In this document: positions 24,266-35,343 of the stretch, one piece after another
Numbering within the stretch: position 1 is the stretch's first letter
Layout of the letters: each line of letters starts with the position of its first letter
Assembly (NCBI RefSeq): GCF_963259705.1
Contig: NC_081849.1
Location: forward strand, 53,850,093 to 53,914,092
Direction: 5' to 3'
Source: Myotis daubentonii
Lineage: Eukaryota; Chordata; Mammalia; Chiroptera; Vespertilionidae
DNA length: 64,000 bases
Made by a program: the position numbers and the translations under genes
The notes under the pieces: model-generated
Databases searched by the model: none
The model's input: only the letters and a program-made list of their open reading frames with translations
What the model was told of the DNA's origin: nothing

Positions 24266-25105
24266 AGAGATAGGACATAATATGCAGTTACTAAATAAAG
24301 GCTTGGAGGGCATGAAGGAAATTTTAAAAATATGTAGGATGGATAAAGAAGTGCTGATATCAGTCACTTAGGATATCGAGAAGAAAGCAGAGAGGATAGA
24401 TAGGAGGCAATGTGCAAAGAATAGAGGAGATGAATTTCTCTGCATTAAATGCCAGACTGAATGGACTCATTGAGTGCAAAGTAGAATAAAGGGAGAAAGG
24501 ACAGTATCAACTCACAACTAGATAAATGGAAGGCACATTTCAGAACACTTAGGATACAGAAAAAAACAACAACACAACTTATAACTCCTAGAGAGAAAAA
24601 AAAATAGATTAACTAAGGAATGAGAAACAGAGATATAAATTGCAAGAAGAAAAAGGAATAATATAAAAATTCCCAGGAAAAATATATTTGAACCTAGCAT
24701 TTTATTCCCAGTGAGTCTATTATTCAAAGACGAGAGCAAAATAAACATATAGAAAGGCCACAAATTAATTTGCAATCATCTAGTTTGGTATTTAGGTAGG
24801 AAACATCATAATTTACCCAAAGTCACCATATTATGCTTAAACAGTTCAGAGTGTTTTAGCACCTGCAGTTATCGGAGCATCTTTGCTATCTGGGTATTTT
24901 GACACTACGGACTGGCTCAGTCCACAGATTTTCTCTTGAGTCTTTTCCCGTTAGATTTACTACTTGAAGGTCTGCCTCTTAGGGAGTAATGGTCAGAGAA
25001 CACAAGATAGCAACTGCTAAAATTCAGAGCATAGTTAAAGTTTGCATTCCCGTTTTCTTCATTTGAGAACACCCATGTTTTCTAAGCCCCTTGTCAAATG
25101 TGACA
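24266..25105. other. Unique sequence, nothing recognised
   Basis: A-rich, no supported feature. Confidence 0.4.
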
Positions 25106-25109
25106 GACA

Positions 25110-25300
25110 AGTCGTGGTTAGAAGGATGGGTTTTATAGCACCTACATCCAGGCTCTGCTACTTGGTAGTTAAGTGAACTTAAGCAGGTGGCTTTCCATCC
25201 CTGAGTTCCTAGTTTATAAGGTAGGTATAATACAAATATGCAGTTGGCAGAATCAGATAATAAGTGCAGACTGCTTGACACCGTGTTGCCATAAATAATA
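25110..25300 (+). repeat. MIR SINE, 5' half
   Basis: CAGGCTCTGCTACTTGGTAG, TAAGTGAACTTAAGCAGGTG, CTGAGTTCCTAGTTTATAAG matches the MIR 5' portion. Confidence 0.65.
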
Positions 25301-26324
25301 GTCATTACAATGAAATAGCTATAGTTGTCCTTGGAAGAAAAGATAGCTGGGAGATTTCTTAAATATCTTGATTGTTATTTATCTGTTCATGGTGAATGTG
25401 GAGTATCAGGGACTCAGTGCAAGTGGAAAAAGTAAATAAAATAGAGGATTAGAGAAGTGAACTGGAGCTATTCACCTATGAGGACCTCAGTATTGCTTGC
25501 AGGTCTCATTGTGGGTATTCTGACAATATGAATCTAAAGCATTAAAGATAGGCTGGGGGGGGGCAGCAATCCCCCTTCCAAAAGTTTTCCAAATGAGTTG
25601 ATTCAATCACTTGCTGTGAACCAGGTACCCATCTATATATATACTTGGGACAAATTTTACATATTAGAATGGTTACTGTAGAACAATTTATGTAACGGTC
25701 CAGCCTGAAGTACACATAAAAATAGAGCTTTTACTTTTCAAATATAGTCTAATTTGATCACTTCTGTGCCAGATTGGAAGTGCAGTAAATCTTTGGGGGC
25801 GGGGACGGGTGTTCCTCTGTTCAGAAATGTGCAAGAAGCACACAGGTTTAGTCAATCCAAACAACAACTTCTAAACACGTTGTGGCCAAAGAACTCGAAG
25901 ACATATTCTGTTTACAGAGATTTCTCATCTGCTATTTCACTGCTGCTCTCCTGAGTGAGTCTGAAACCAGGTCCCACAGGGCAAAGTATCAACCTGACGT
26001 CCACAGTTCACAACCCCACACATGCTCAGCGGGCCTTAGATAGAGGGAACTCTTGTTTCCTGAGCATTGTTCGCACAAAGAGAGCGCTCCGTGTCAGAGC
26101 ACTAATACAGCTTATCTCTAGGCAATGGGATTGTGGGTAGTTTCATTTTTTTCTCTTTGCTAATCTGTAATTTCCAACTTATTGATAAGAATGTGAATTA
26201 CTTGTATTAACTTTTCAAGTCAAGGAAAGCCTCTTTTAAAATGAACCTTATTGGTTATATTCAATATGAAAGTCCTCTTCCAGAGTGATTGAGAAAAGAT
26301 TAGGCATAGATATTTATTTAACAA
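25301..26324. other. Unique sequence, nothing recognised
   Basis: A short G run at 25554-25563 is present. No gene or transposon is supported. Confidence 0.4.
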
Positions 26325-26486
26325 GTAGAGGCCCGATGCACAAAATCTGTGCAAAAGTAGGCCTTCCTTCCCCCAGCTGCTGGCACCGGCTTCCCTCTGG
26401 CACTCGGGACCCGGGCTTCCCACGCAGCCCCAGCTTCATCCAGAAGGTCGACCGGTCTAATTAGCATATTATGCTGTTATTATAGA
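26325..26486 (-). mobile_element. Small HeliBat, minus strand
   Basis: Minus-strand start TCTATAATAACAGCATAATA, end GCATCGGGCCTCTAC (canonical CTAG altered to CTAC). The interior shares CCTTCTGGATGAAGC-type wording and the GGTGCCAGCAGC region with the plus-strand copy at 42519-42693. Confidence 0.85.
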
Positions 26487-27473
26487 TGGCCAGATCAAAC
26501 TTTCCTCTTAAACATTAGTCTTTTATTCAATAAGTACTTTGGCACCAGGTTTTGAGACAGGGAGACATGAGTAGATAGAAAAGAGACACGGGCCTACACT
26601 CATGGACTTGAGTGACTCCTCACTAGGTGCTAGCGAAACACAGGGGGTCGCTTTTGGTTCCTCTGACAAAATGGAATACTCTCTACTCTGGATGTGGTGG
26701 CTCTGCCATTAGACAATTACAAATGGCACAAAATCATGTGGCGTCCCATCTCCCTACAGACTCCTTGATATTTACGTTTACTTATCAAATGTCTAGTTCA
26801 TTTCACTTTCCTTCTGTTGGCATAATCAATAAGTAGAAGATAACTTTTCTAACGAAGAAAGGAAAGAAGAGCAGGAAAGCATATTCTTAACTGAGCAAGC
26901 TCCCATTTCTTGAACAATGACCCAAGAATTCATTGGCATATTGTGCTACACCCTTTCATCACAATGAACAATCCCCTGGCCTACTATTAACTTTAAGGGG
27001 TCAAATCTACTAGTAAAATCGTCTAGTAATAATATGGCCTTCAGTTAGGAGGTGAATGCAGCTGAATAGTCTGTTCATATCTTGCCCCTCCAGTCTCAGA
27101 TTTTAGTGACTCTTTTGCCATATCTGTAATTTGTTGATAAAACTATTAATAGAAAGAAGAGGAAAACGTACAAGTGTAGACCTTATTTGCAAATTGCTTA
27201 GAGATTTCCTTCTCACTGAACTCCGTGCCCAACCCTGACTTTTTGTGCTTTTGTAATCAAAACAAGGAAGAGCCATTTAGTTTCTCAGGAATATAAAATA
27301 AATTAAAAACATATACTTCTATAAGAATGAAAAATAAGCCATAAAATGATCCAGACTGCAGAGACACAAAAAAACACAAAAAATAGAATATCAAATAAAT
27401 AATCTTTGGAGAGGGCATTTAGAGAATAATCACCATCCACCTTCCCCCAGGTAAGAAAAAGAATAGACACCTC
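26487..27473. other. Unique sequence, nothing recognised
   Basis: AT-rich with short open frames only. Confidence 0.4.
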
Positions 27474-28018
27474 AAGTAAGTGGAATCATGAAATATTTGC
27501 CTTTGTGTGACTGGCTTATTTCACTTCGCATAATGTCATCAATGATCATCTATGTCATCGTATACTGCAGAATTTTCTTTTTTTGAATGCTGATGAACAT
27601 TTCATTGTATTTTGCTTTACCCATTCATTTGTCTATGGACATTTAGTTGTTTCCACATCTTGGCTATTGTGAACAGTGCTACAAAGGTGAACAAGTATGT
27701 GAAAAAATGTTCAATGTCACTAATCATCAGGGAAATATAAATCAAAACCACAATGAGATATCATTTCAAACCTGTCAGGATGATTAATATGAAAAAAATA
27801 AGATAGCAAGTGTTGGTGAGGATGCAGAGAAAATTAAACCCTTGCACACTGTTGATAGGAATGCAAAATGGTGCAGTTGCTGTGGCAATTGTTCTAGAGG
27901 TTCCTCAAAAAATTAAACATAGAACTATCATATGATCCATCAATCCCACATCTTCATATTTGTCCAAACAAATTTAAATCAGGATCTAAAAGAGATATTA
28001 GCACCCCCATGTTCTTAA
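27474..28018 (-). mobile_element. L1 fragment with internal inversion (twin priming)
   Basis: 27474-27688 is minus-strand L1 ORF2 end: CTGGCTTATTTCACTTCGCA ... CACATCTTGGCTATTGTGAA. 27689-28018 is plus-strand L1 from just upstream in ORF2: AATCATCAGGGAAATATAAA ... TTAGCACCCCCATGTTC. The two pieces meet near the same ORF2 point, so the 5' part is inverted relative to the 3' part. Frames are broken. Confidence 0.8.
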
Positions 28019-28329
28019 GGTATGAAGGGATGGGATGAGGTCAGACTGAGACCCAGTAACAGTAAAAGTCTCAGGGACAACAATGCCACGTGTGGAGGGC
28101 AATCATAAACTGCAGTTTGACATTGTCCAGTGGTTAAGTGAAGGTTAGCCAAGAAGGAAGCAGGCAGAGCGAGGTCACCTGCAGTGGGTGTGGGGACCTC
28201 TATAACACATATGGAATGTGGCTTTTGTAACCCAGGGATGGATGTTTACCAAAGCTATTTAAAGAGCCAGTGCTGGGATCACACACACAACCTGGTGGGT
28301 TTTGAGAGGACAGATTTTCAGGGAATGAA
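28019..28329. other. Unique sequence
   Basis: No supported feature; some wording suggests very old repeat debris. Confidence 0.3.
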
Positions 28330-28565
28330 ATAGGAGCTGGAGGCAAGTATCCAACCAGGAATCATGTCAGTGGTTCTGGATGGAGGACATGAGGACATGG
28401 AATGAGGCAGGCTGTGGAAGGAAGGGTGGCAAGAGGACAGAACTGAGAAATATTTAGGTTGGTTGGATATGAGGGAGAAGATAGAGGAGGAGAAGAAGTC
28501 ACTGTGGGCATCTGGGTTTTTTGTTTAAGAGACTAAGTAGCTGGGGGTTCCCTAAACTTGACAAT
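28330..28565 (+). repeat. Old unnamed mammalian repeat, copy C
   Basis: GAGAAATATTTAGGTTGGTT, GGATATGAGGGAGAAGATAG and GGGCATCTGGGTTTT correspond to the 3' portion of the family also seen at 57825. Confidence 0.35.
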
Positions 28566-28795
28566 GATTCAAGAGGGTGAACCCATTCAGGGCTGTAGAT
28601 GACAAACTCCATATTGATGCCCAACTTGAAAATTCCTTGGAATTATGGAAAGAGCTCTAGGCCAGTGCTTCTTAGAAGGTCTGCGCCAGAGGGTCTGTTT
28701 TTCAAAAAATTTCAATTCATTATGTACTTAAAAAAACCCTCAATAACTAGAAAAAGTGAAAAAGGCATCCCAAATACAAACCCAAATAACCATAA

Positions 28796-28925
28796 AAGTG
28801 CATAGGAATCTCCTGGGGATCTTGTTAAAATGCAGGTTTAGATTCAGTAGGTGTGGGAGAGGCCTCCTGGTGATGCTTCCTGGGGATGCCGATGCTTCTG
28901 GTCTGTGGGCCACACAGTAGGAGCA
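28796..28925 (+). mobile_element. MER5A-like hAT-Charlie fragment
   Basis: GGAATCTCCTGGGGATCTTG, TTAAAATGCAGGTTTAGATT, CAGTAGGTGTGGGAGAGG and GATGCCGATGCTTCTGGTCT follow MER5A. Confidence 0.75.
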
Positions 28926-28949
28926 AGGTCAGCCAACTGTTTCTCAACA

Positions 28950-29310
28950 CTCAGTATGTGCTTTGCAATCACCTAGGGCCGTGGTCGGCAAACTGTGGCT
29001 CGCAAGCCACATGCAGCTCTTTGGCCCTTGGGTGTGGCTCTTCCACAAAATACCACAGGCAGGGGCATGTACAGTGCAATTGAAACTTCATGGCCCATGC
29101 GCAGAAGTCGGTTTTCGGCCTGGGCGAGTCTATTTTGAAGAAGTACTGTTGATATTTGGCTCTGTTGACTAATGAGTCTGCCGACCACTGACCTAGGGTG
29201 ATTATGCTGGCATCCTACTCACAGACGTTCTTACTCAGTTGGTCTGGAGATTTTTAAAATGCTCCCTGGGTGATTTGGGGCACTCATGATTGATAACCAC
29301 AGACCTGCCT
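28950..29310 (+). mobile_element. Old MER5-like hAT, split by a younger hAT
   Basis: GTGCTTTGCAATCACCTAGG on the left continues after the insert as TGATTATGCTGGCATCC, TCAGTTGGTCTGGAGATTTT and CTCCCTGGGTGATTTGGGG. The host copy is ancient and diverged. Confidence 0.55.
28979..29190 (+). mobile_element. Non-autonomous hAT transposon with perfect 8-bp TSD
   Basis: Imperfect terminal inverted repeats CCGTGGTCGGCAAAC and GTCTGCCGACCACTG. Flanked on both sides by ACCTAGGG (28971-28978 and 29191-29198), the 8-bp duplication expected of hAT. At 212 bp it has no transposase. Internal landmarks are AAACTGTGGCTCGCAAGCCA and GTACTGTTGATATTTGGCTC. Confidence 0.93.
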
Positions 29311-31754
29311 CACTCTGTGCCCCTTTTAACCCTCCTGTGCAAGGCAGGATGCCTAGCTTATTCTCAGCAACCCACACTGGCATGGAATTCCCAGAAGCCA
29401 TAGGTAAAACTTGTAACTGGCAATTTTGTTCCATCTTTATTAAGGTATAATTGGTATACAAAAAATGCACATGTTTAATGTATACAATTTGATGAGTTTA
29501 AAAATATGTCTACACTTGTGTTATCATATGATTAGAAATTTTTAAAGATAACAGGTACAAGAACCTATGCAAAGTAGGTTCTAGAAATCAGAAATTCTAG
29601 ATTCTTAAAAGTAGGGCTAACAAATGTAGTTTGCCTGGGATAGTTTCAGTTTATGGCTATCATCCTAGTTTAAATGTTTGTAGTTGACCCTCTCACTCTC
29701 AAAAATGTCTTTATTTGGACAATAAATAAATGGCTGATCTACTTATAAAAGAGGATAATATGATCCCACACATATTCTCTCCTCTAGAATTTCTCCATGT
29801 ATTGATGGCGGAACATGGGTCTTAGTGGCATTACAGAGCTATGAAAACTTGATTGACTTGACCAGGCAGATGCTCTTGAGCTCATAAACTCAAAGTTTTC
29901 CTTTTAACATAATGTAAACACCTTTCCTTCCCATAGGATCTGTCATTTTCTTCTTCAGAAACTCAACCTTAACTACAGTCCCTATGGACCAAAGCATCTT
30001 TTACTTTCTGAATCATATTTATCATTTTATAGACTTAATTCATTCTGCTTTTACCCCAGAGCAGAATATCTTACAACATATTGTTCATCTCCTCCTCTCA
30101 TGTACCACACGTGTCTTTCTAAAATTTTTATCTCTTGTATAAAGCTAATATTTCAATTTTCCACATTCTTCTCTCCAGATTGGTATTACCCATTAAAACC
30201 AACACAACACAATACGGTAACCGCAACTGAAATACTGACAGCCCATTGCGTGGATTGTCAGTTACTATTGGTCACAGCTGATGTCACTTAAATTTTTTAT
30301 TGAGGCCAAGGGAACAAACCTACAAGAAAAATTTATTTGTGAGGGACCAAGTAGACCCAGCTGACTTAGGACAACTAACCAAAGTTTAGCTTATCAACAT
30401 TGACAGAAGCTATATGAGTGCAGTCTATAGATTTTAAAAAAAGGAAAAGATGACTATTTCAGGTATTTTATGCTGTTAGGTAAAATTTCTTATAGTACAG
30501 ATTTTACTTAATAGTCAAATTTTATAAAATAGTGTTAAAATTAAGATTTTTGAAATTAAAAACAAATTTCACTGTGCAACACATTTGTGAGTGTCAAGCC
30601 ACAATTATTTGTAATGAGATATATTTAGGCATGTTACTTCGAAACATCATATTGTTATTGAATTATTGGCTGCTCTATGGGGACTTTCGTAGCGAGTTGA
30701 AGCTATTGGCAGTGTTTAAGCAGACCATCTATTTTTCTTTAATTCAGCTTTTAGTAATACCAACACGACTCATTTCTTATGTTAGTGGGCTGGCAACAAA
30801 TAGGTGTTAAAAAACGAAGAATGTTGCAAGGCTGCCCCAGTCTGAAGTGCTATTGCAAATTGTCTTAAGCATTTTAGGATCATCTCTTTATTCAGTCCAA
30901 ATTTCTCTTTATCTTGTTGTGTCATAAATAATAACACTGAATTACTTTTTGTTTGCTGAGAACATGCCAGTTAAGCCCTGTGCAGTGTTTCAGGGAAAAT
31001 ATATACTTTTTTTGAAGTCTTTGCTTTATGACTTTGTCAAAGTTTAATCTTATTGGTAGCTACCTCTTCTGTAATCTCAAATGTATATTCCAGAATTAGA
31101 GAATCAAACAAATAAACAAACAAAACCCTGATTACTACTTGGGCACCAATTAGGTTTCATATATCCATCCATCCTGGTAAGATAATGAACTAAGTTTATT
31201 AAACATTTTCATTATTCCTTGAAGATTTCCAAGCTATTAGTGTGTGGTTCTCAGTTCTCAGTGACATTAAGCAGACAGTAGAGAAATGTTTATTTTTGAC
31301 ATAGAGGATTTTAACATTTCAGGGAAATTATAGGCAAGCCTGATCAATGTAAAGCAATATTCTGAGTAAAATGTGTAATTATTGCAAATAAACTCTAAGA
31401 ACTCTGTTGTCGTTTGCTATGGTTAGCAACATAAAGCAAATTACCCTATCTTTTGTTCCAGATAGTTTGTATCCCAAATTGTAAGATAACTACATGCTAT
31501 ATTTCTTCCCTGGAACAATTAATATAACCATGAATAGCAGTGGTTTACGTGGCTGTAATTGTCTCTCTTTCATAGTCCTTCCTCAGGATTTGTTCTGACC
31601 ATGACTTCACTGATCTTATTCTTTTGTTGAGGATAATGGAAACATTGACAATCCTTAGAGCCCTAAGGATTTGATTTTTCTACTATGCTGAAAATGGTTC
31701 TTTAGTTTTACATTCTATGATTTGCATGTAAAAGTCTTCCCACCTCTGCCCTTC
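29311..31754. other. Mostly unique sequence; small L1-like piece at 29425-29520
   Basis: The piece with TTTATTAAGGTATAATTGGT resembles old L1 untranslated sequence. The rest, including 30180-30900, shows no recognised repeat and no exon. Confidence 0.4.
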
Positions 31755-32250
31755 TGAAGTCTGCAGTAGGTGTTCAATGAGAAAACTGAGGTAAATGCCA
31801 CTAGTAGAATACTTTTAAATATTTTTTTCTTACCCTGTAAATCTCTCCTGAACTCAACTATTCCTCTCTGTCTTCAGGACTCTGCATCTACCAATGCACC
31901 AACAGAGTTTCTAGATATTTCTACCAGGGCCATGACTACAGCCTCCCAACTGGTTTCTCTTCCTCATCTCACTCTCCTCAATTCAATTTTCTGTTCAAAT
32001 GCCAATTCCTCAGAGAGGAATTCTTTAGTCTTCCACTGGAAAATAACACCCTATCATTCTCTTTTCTATTACCTTATTTTTTTTTTTTCCTGAAACATGT
32101 ATTTGCCATAATTTGCAAATATATTTATTGACTCTTTCTCCTTTAGAAGGTAAATTCCATGGGTTCATGGACTTTGTTTTCTGCTGTATCTATAGCACAC
32201 AGAAAAGTCCCTGACAAATAGTAGGTATTTAATGAACATTTGGAATAAAA
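31755..32250 (+). repeat. L2 LINE 3' end
   Basis: TCACTCTCCTCAATTCAATT, TTCTGTTCAAATGCCAATTC, CTCAGAGAGGAATTCTTTAG, then TAAATTCCATGGGTTCATGG, ATCTATAGCACACAGAAAAG and AATAGTAGGTATTTAATGAA. This is the standard L2 C-terminal and 3' tail order. Confidence 0.8.
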
Positions 32251-33257
32251 TAATAAACATTGGTAGGCATCAATGGTGTAACACATTATAAGTGAGCATT
32301 TCTAAATTACACTGTGCTTGGGCCTAATCACACACAACAACAACAAGACTATGGTTAGGTTTCAGTTTAAGGTGGCAACGTAAGTGATCCAAACTCACCT
32401 CCTCCACGCACACACCAAATCTACAACTACATAGGGAACCAGTTCCTCTGGAAACAAAACAACCTAAAAACAGGCTGACCGACTCCCAAGCATCTGGCAA
32501 ACAAAGGTCAAATGAAACTGGTAGGAGAGACTGGGGCACAATCTCACCATAAACTCCACCATAAACTCCACCCCGCGCAGCAACCCGCAGTGGCAAGGAA
32601 CTCCACACCTGGAGCTTCTCATCGAAAACCAAAGGGTTTGGCCTCACATGGGCACCCTGACTTTTAAGACCTGCACCTGAGAGACAAGACTCCAGAACAT
32701 GCAGCTTTGAAGTCCAATGGAACTCATGTCCACGAAACCCACAGGACTAGACCCATCTGACATACGATGCATAAAGGGCTGTGCCCTAGGACTCACCACC
32801 GCTGGGCCCACCGGATGCAGCCTCAGGAGGGTGCGGGCCTGGCCTCGAGTTGGAGTGTTGGCCGGAGGGGCAGGCTGTGATGGACACTGGGGAAGTCCGC
32901 TGCTGCTCGGGATGGACACTGGCCGGGCCGCCTTGCGTCCTCTCTGCCCTGCTCTGGCCGGCTGGCTCCCTCACTCATTCTCCAGCTCTAGGTTTCTGGT
33001 GTTTTTTTTCCCAGATGAGCCAGCTCTGCGCTCTCCTCGGCCATTCCGCAGCCCATGGGCCCGTCTTTGTACTCCCTCTCCACCTTGCTCCACCACAGAC
33101 ACAATCGTTTTTATCTTGTTTTTGTCTTGTTTTCCCTTTTTCTTTCCTGGTGGGAGCCATCTGCTTCACTCTAGTCGATGGGCGCCTACAGCACACCGTG
33201 CCTCTGCTTGCTCCAGTCTGTATGCTCTCCTGTCTCACTGCAGCCAGAGGAGCCATC

Positions 33258-33336
33258 TTTAAAATAAATAAATAAATAAATAAATAAATAAAAAATGACA
33301 CTCTAGGCTTTTCTTTTTTATTTATTTATTTTTCTT
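33258..33336. repeat. (AAAT)n and (TTTA)n inverted tracts
   Basis: An AAAT array at 33258-33294 and a TTTA array at about 33315-33336 flank a short TGACACTCTAGG spacer, giving an AT-rich palindrome. Confidence 0.85.
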
Positions 33337-34170
33337 TCCAAGCAGGTGCTCTCCATCTATCTGGATCCAGCCAGTGGGTCCCATCTTTGTCCCCTCTCTC
33401 TCTTCCTCTCCCTCTTCCCCCCCTCTTCTTCCCCTCCCTCTCTCCCTCTTTTTTCCTCTCTCTTTCTTCCTCCCTCTGTCCCCGTCTGGCCTCTAAAGCA
33501 CGAGTATCTCCCCGAGGGGAGCTATTACATGCGTCTGGTGCCTCAGTTTTACACGTGGTGCCCGGATGTGGCGGTGCCTGTCAGAGGAGGCCTCTACATC
33601 ACCTCGCTCTGGTGTCCAGTGGGGCTGACGGAGAACGAGTTCTTAAACAGCCCCCCTCTCCACGCACAGCAAGAGGCAACAGGCCCAGGAGCTCAGTCTT
33701 TCTGCAGATGAGTTTAATCAGCCTGATTGCAGCCTGGTGTGCAGGCTCCTAAGTAAATACGTCTAAGGGTTGACTAAACCTCCCAAAACTCAGAGGGCAG
33801 GTGCTGCCTTCCTGCTCTCCCCTGCTCTGCTCCAGACGTCAGTTTCCCAGCGGGAGATTTTGCATGCATCTGAGCCCTGGTCTTTGTGGCTGCTGCCCAG
33901 CAGATGCCCGCAAGAGCCTGGCTCTGGTGGCCAGGTGGGCATGCAAGCCTGGGTCCCACAGGACCCCCACAATTGGAGAGAGAGTTCGCAGAACTCTCAC
34001 CACCCCCAGGACATTTCCCTAGAGCAGCCTGAGACACACCCACAGTCTTTCTTGAAATCGGCTTAATGGCTTGTCCTGGAGGTTTGGCCTGAGGCAGGCT
34101 TCAGGTGTGGCACCTCTAGGGCCTACGGAGGAGCTAGCGGGGAATTTAGGCTGGTGCACGCCATCTTTGT

Positions 34171-34211
<41 letters not shown>
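34171..34211. repeat. (CT)n microsatellite
   Basis: About 20 CT units within the L1-like 5' region, at the same relative place as a longer imperfect pyrimidine tract at 33390-33480. Confidence 0.95.
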
Positions 34212-34213
<2 letters not shown>

Positions 34214-35151
34214 CACTCTCCGGTATGTCCCAGACAAAAGTTTATACACTCATCTGGAGCCCTGATTTTTGCAACTGCCACCCAGGGAACGCCTCTAAAT
34301 CACTTGGCACTGGCGGCTGAGGGGCTCACACCTGAGGTCCCAAAGGACTGTCCCTATTTACATACCTTAAAAGCGGCTGCTTGAGAGTCTGGCTTCCAAA
34401 CTGTCTGAATCTAGGTGCTAAGATCCTCCCACTTGCTTTGGGACACTAACTGGTCTTGGCACACCTTCAACTACTGGGAGCCATTACAAATAAAATAGGC
34501 GGCTGGGATAATCACAGAGGTTTAAGGGACAACTAAGAGCCTACGGCAGGTTTGAACATAAGTCATGGTGGTGTAATGGACAGCATGGTGACTATGTACA
34601 GCATGGTGACTAATTGATAACACTGTATTACATATTTGAAAGTTGCTAAGAGTAAATCTGAGAAGTCCTTACCGCAAGAAAAAAATTTGTAACTGTACTT
34701 GATGGATGTTAACTGAACATATTGTGGCAATTATTTTGCACAAATACTGAATTATTACAATGTATACCCGAAATTAATGTTATATGTCAAATGTACCTCA
34801 ATAAAAAGACTATAGTGAAATAGTTGATTTAACTGTGTTATCAAACCACAAAGGCTTCATGAAAGATATTTAAAATATGGATTACAATTTCCATTTAAGT
34901 AAATACCTTTTTTATATGAGTATATGTAGGGTTTATGTCTATAGTTTTATGTTAATTTTCTTGGCACTAATATATTTCTAGAGCTTCATAGTTTATATGG
35001 TGTTCTGCTAAGTATATGGCAGTTTCATCTTATGTTAGTCACTAATTTACTTGTTAATAAAACTATATGTCCCTTGGTCTTAAGATGCCCATTTCTTTAT
35101 TTTTTTAACATAAATTTTCCCATTCATATGCCTTATTATGTTTTTGGATTT

Positions 35152-35343
35152 CAGTGGTTCTCAACCTTCCTAATGCTGCGACCCTTTAATACAGTTACTC
35201 ATGTTGTGGTGACCCCCAACCATAAAATTATTTTCGTTGCTACTTCATAACTGTAATTTTGCTACTGTTATGAATCGTAATGTAAATATCTGATATGCAG
35301 GATGTATTTTCATTGTTTGCGACCCACAGGTTGAGAACCGCTG
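35152..35343 (+). mobile_element. SPIN-like non-autonomous hAT, internally deleted
   Basis: Terminal repeats CAGTGGTTCTCAACCTTCC and CACAGGTTGAGAACCGCTG. The left arm (GGTGACCCCCAACCATAAAA, TACTGTTATGAATCGTAATG) is nearly identical to the copy at 55156. About 119 bp between ATTTTCATTGTT and GCGACCCACAGG present in the other copy is missing. The 8-bp target duplication is not clear here. Confidence 0.85.

Larger units (their letters stand above)
32335..34805 (+). mobile_element. L1-like element: long 5' UTR joined to a 3' UTR, ORFs missing
   Basis: The left part (from CTCACCTCCTCCACGCACAC and CAACTACATAGGGAACCAGT) looks like an old L1 5' leader. 33346-34500 contains three degenerate monomer-like units. 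The right part, from TGTACAGCATGGTGACTAAT through ATTTGAAAGTTGCTAAGAGT to ATGTACCTCAATAAAAAG, is an L1 3' UTR. No ORF1 or ORF2 lies between. The 5' identification is moderate; the 3' end is firm. Confidence 0.6.

Noticed and set aside
32717..33262. 181-residue plus-strand frame, the longest in the window
   Set aside because: Lies in the GC-richer L1-like 5' region, with overlapping long frames in other phases and on the other strand, low-complexity composition and no domain.
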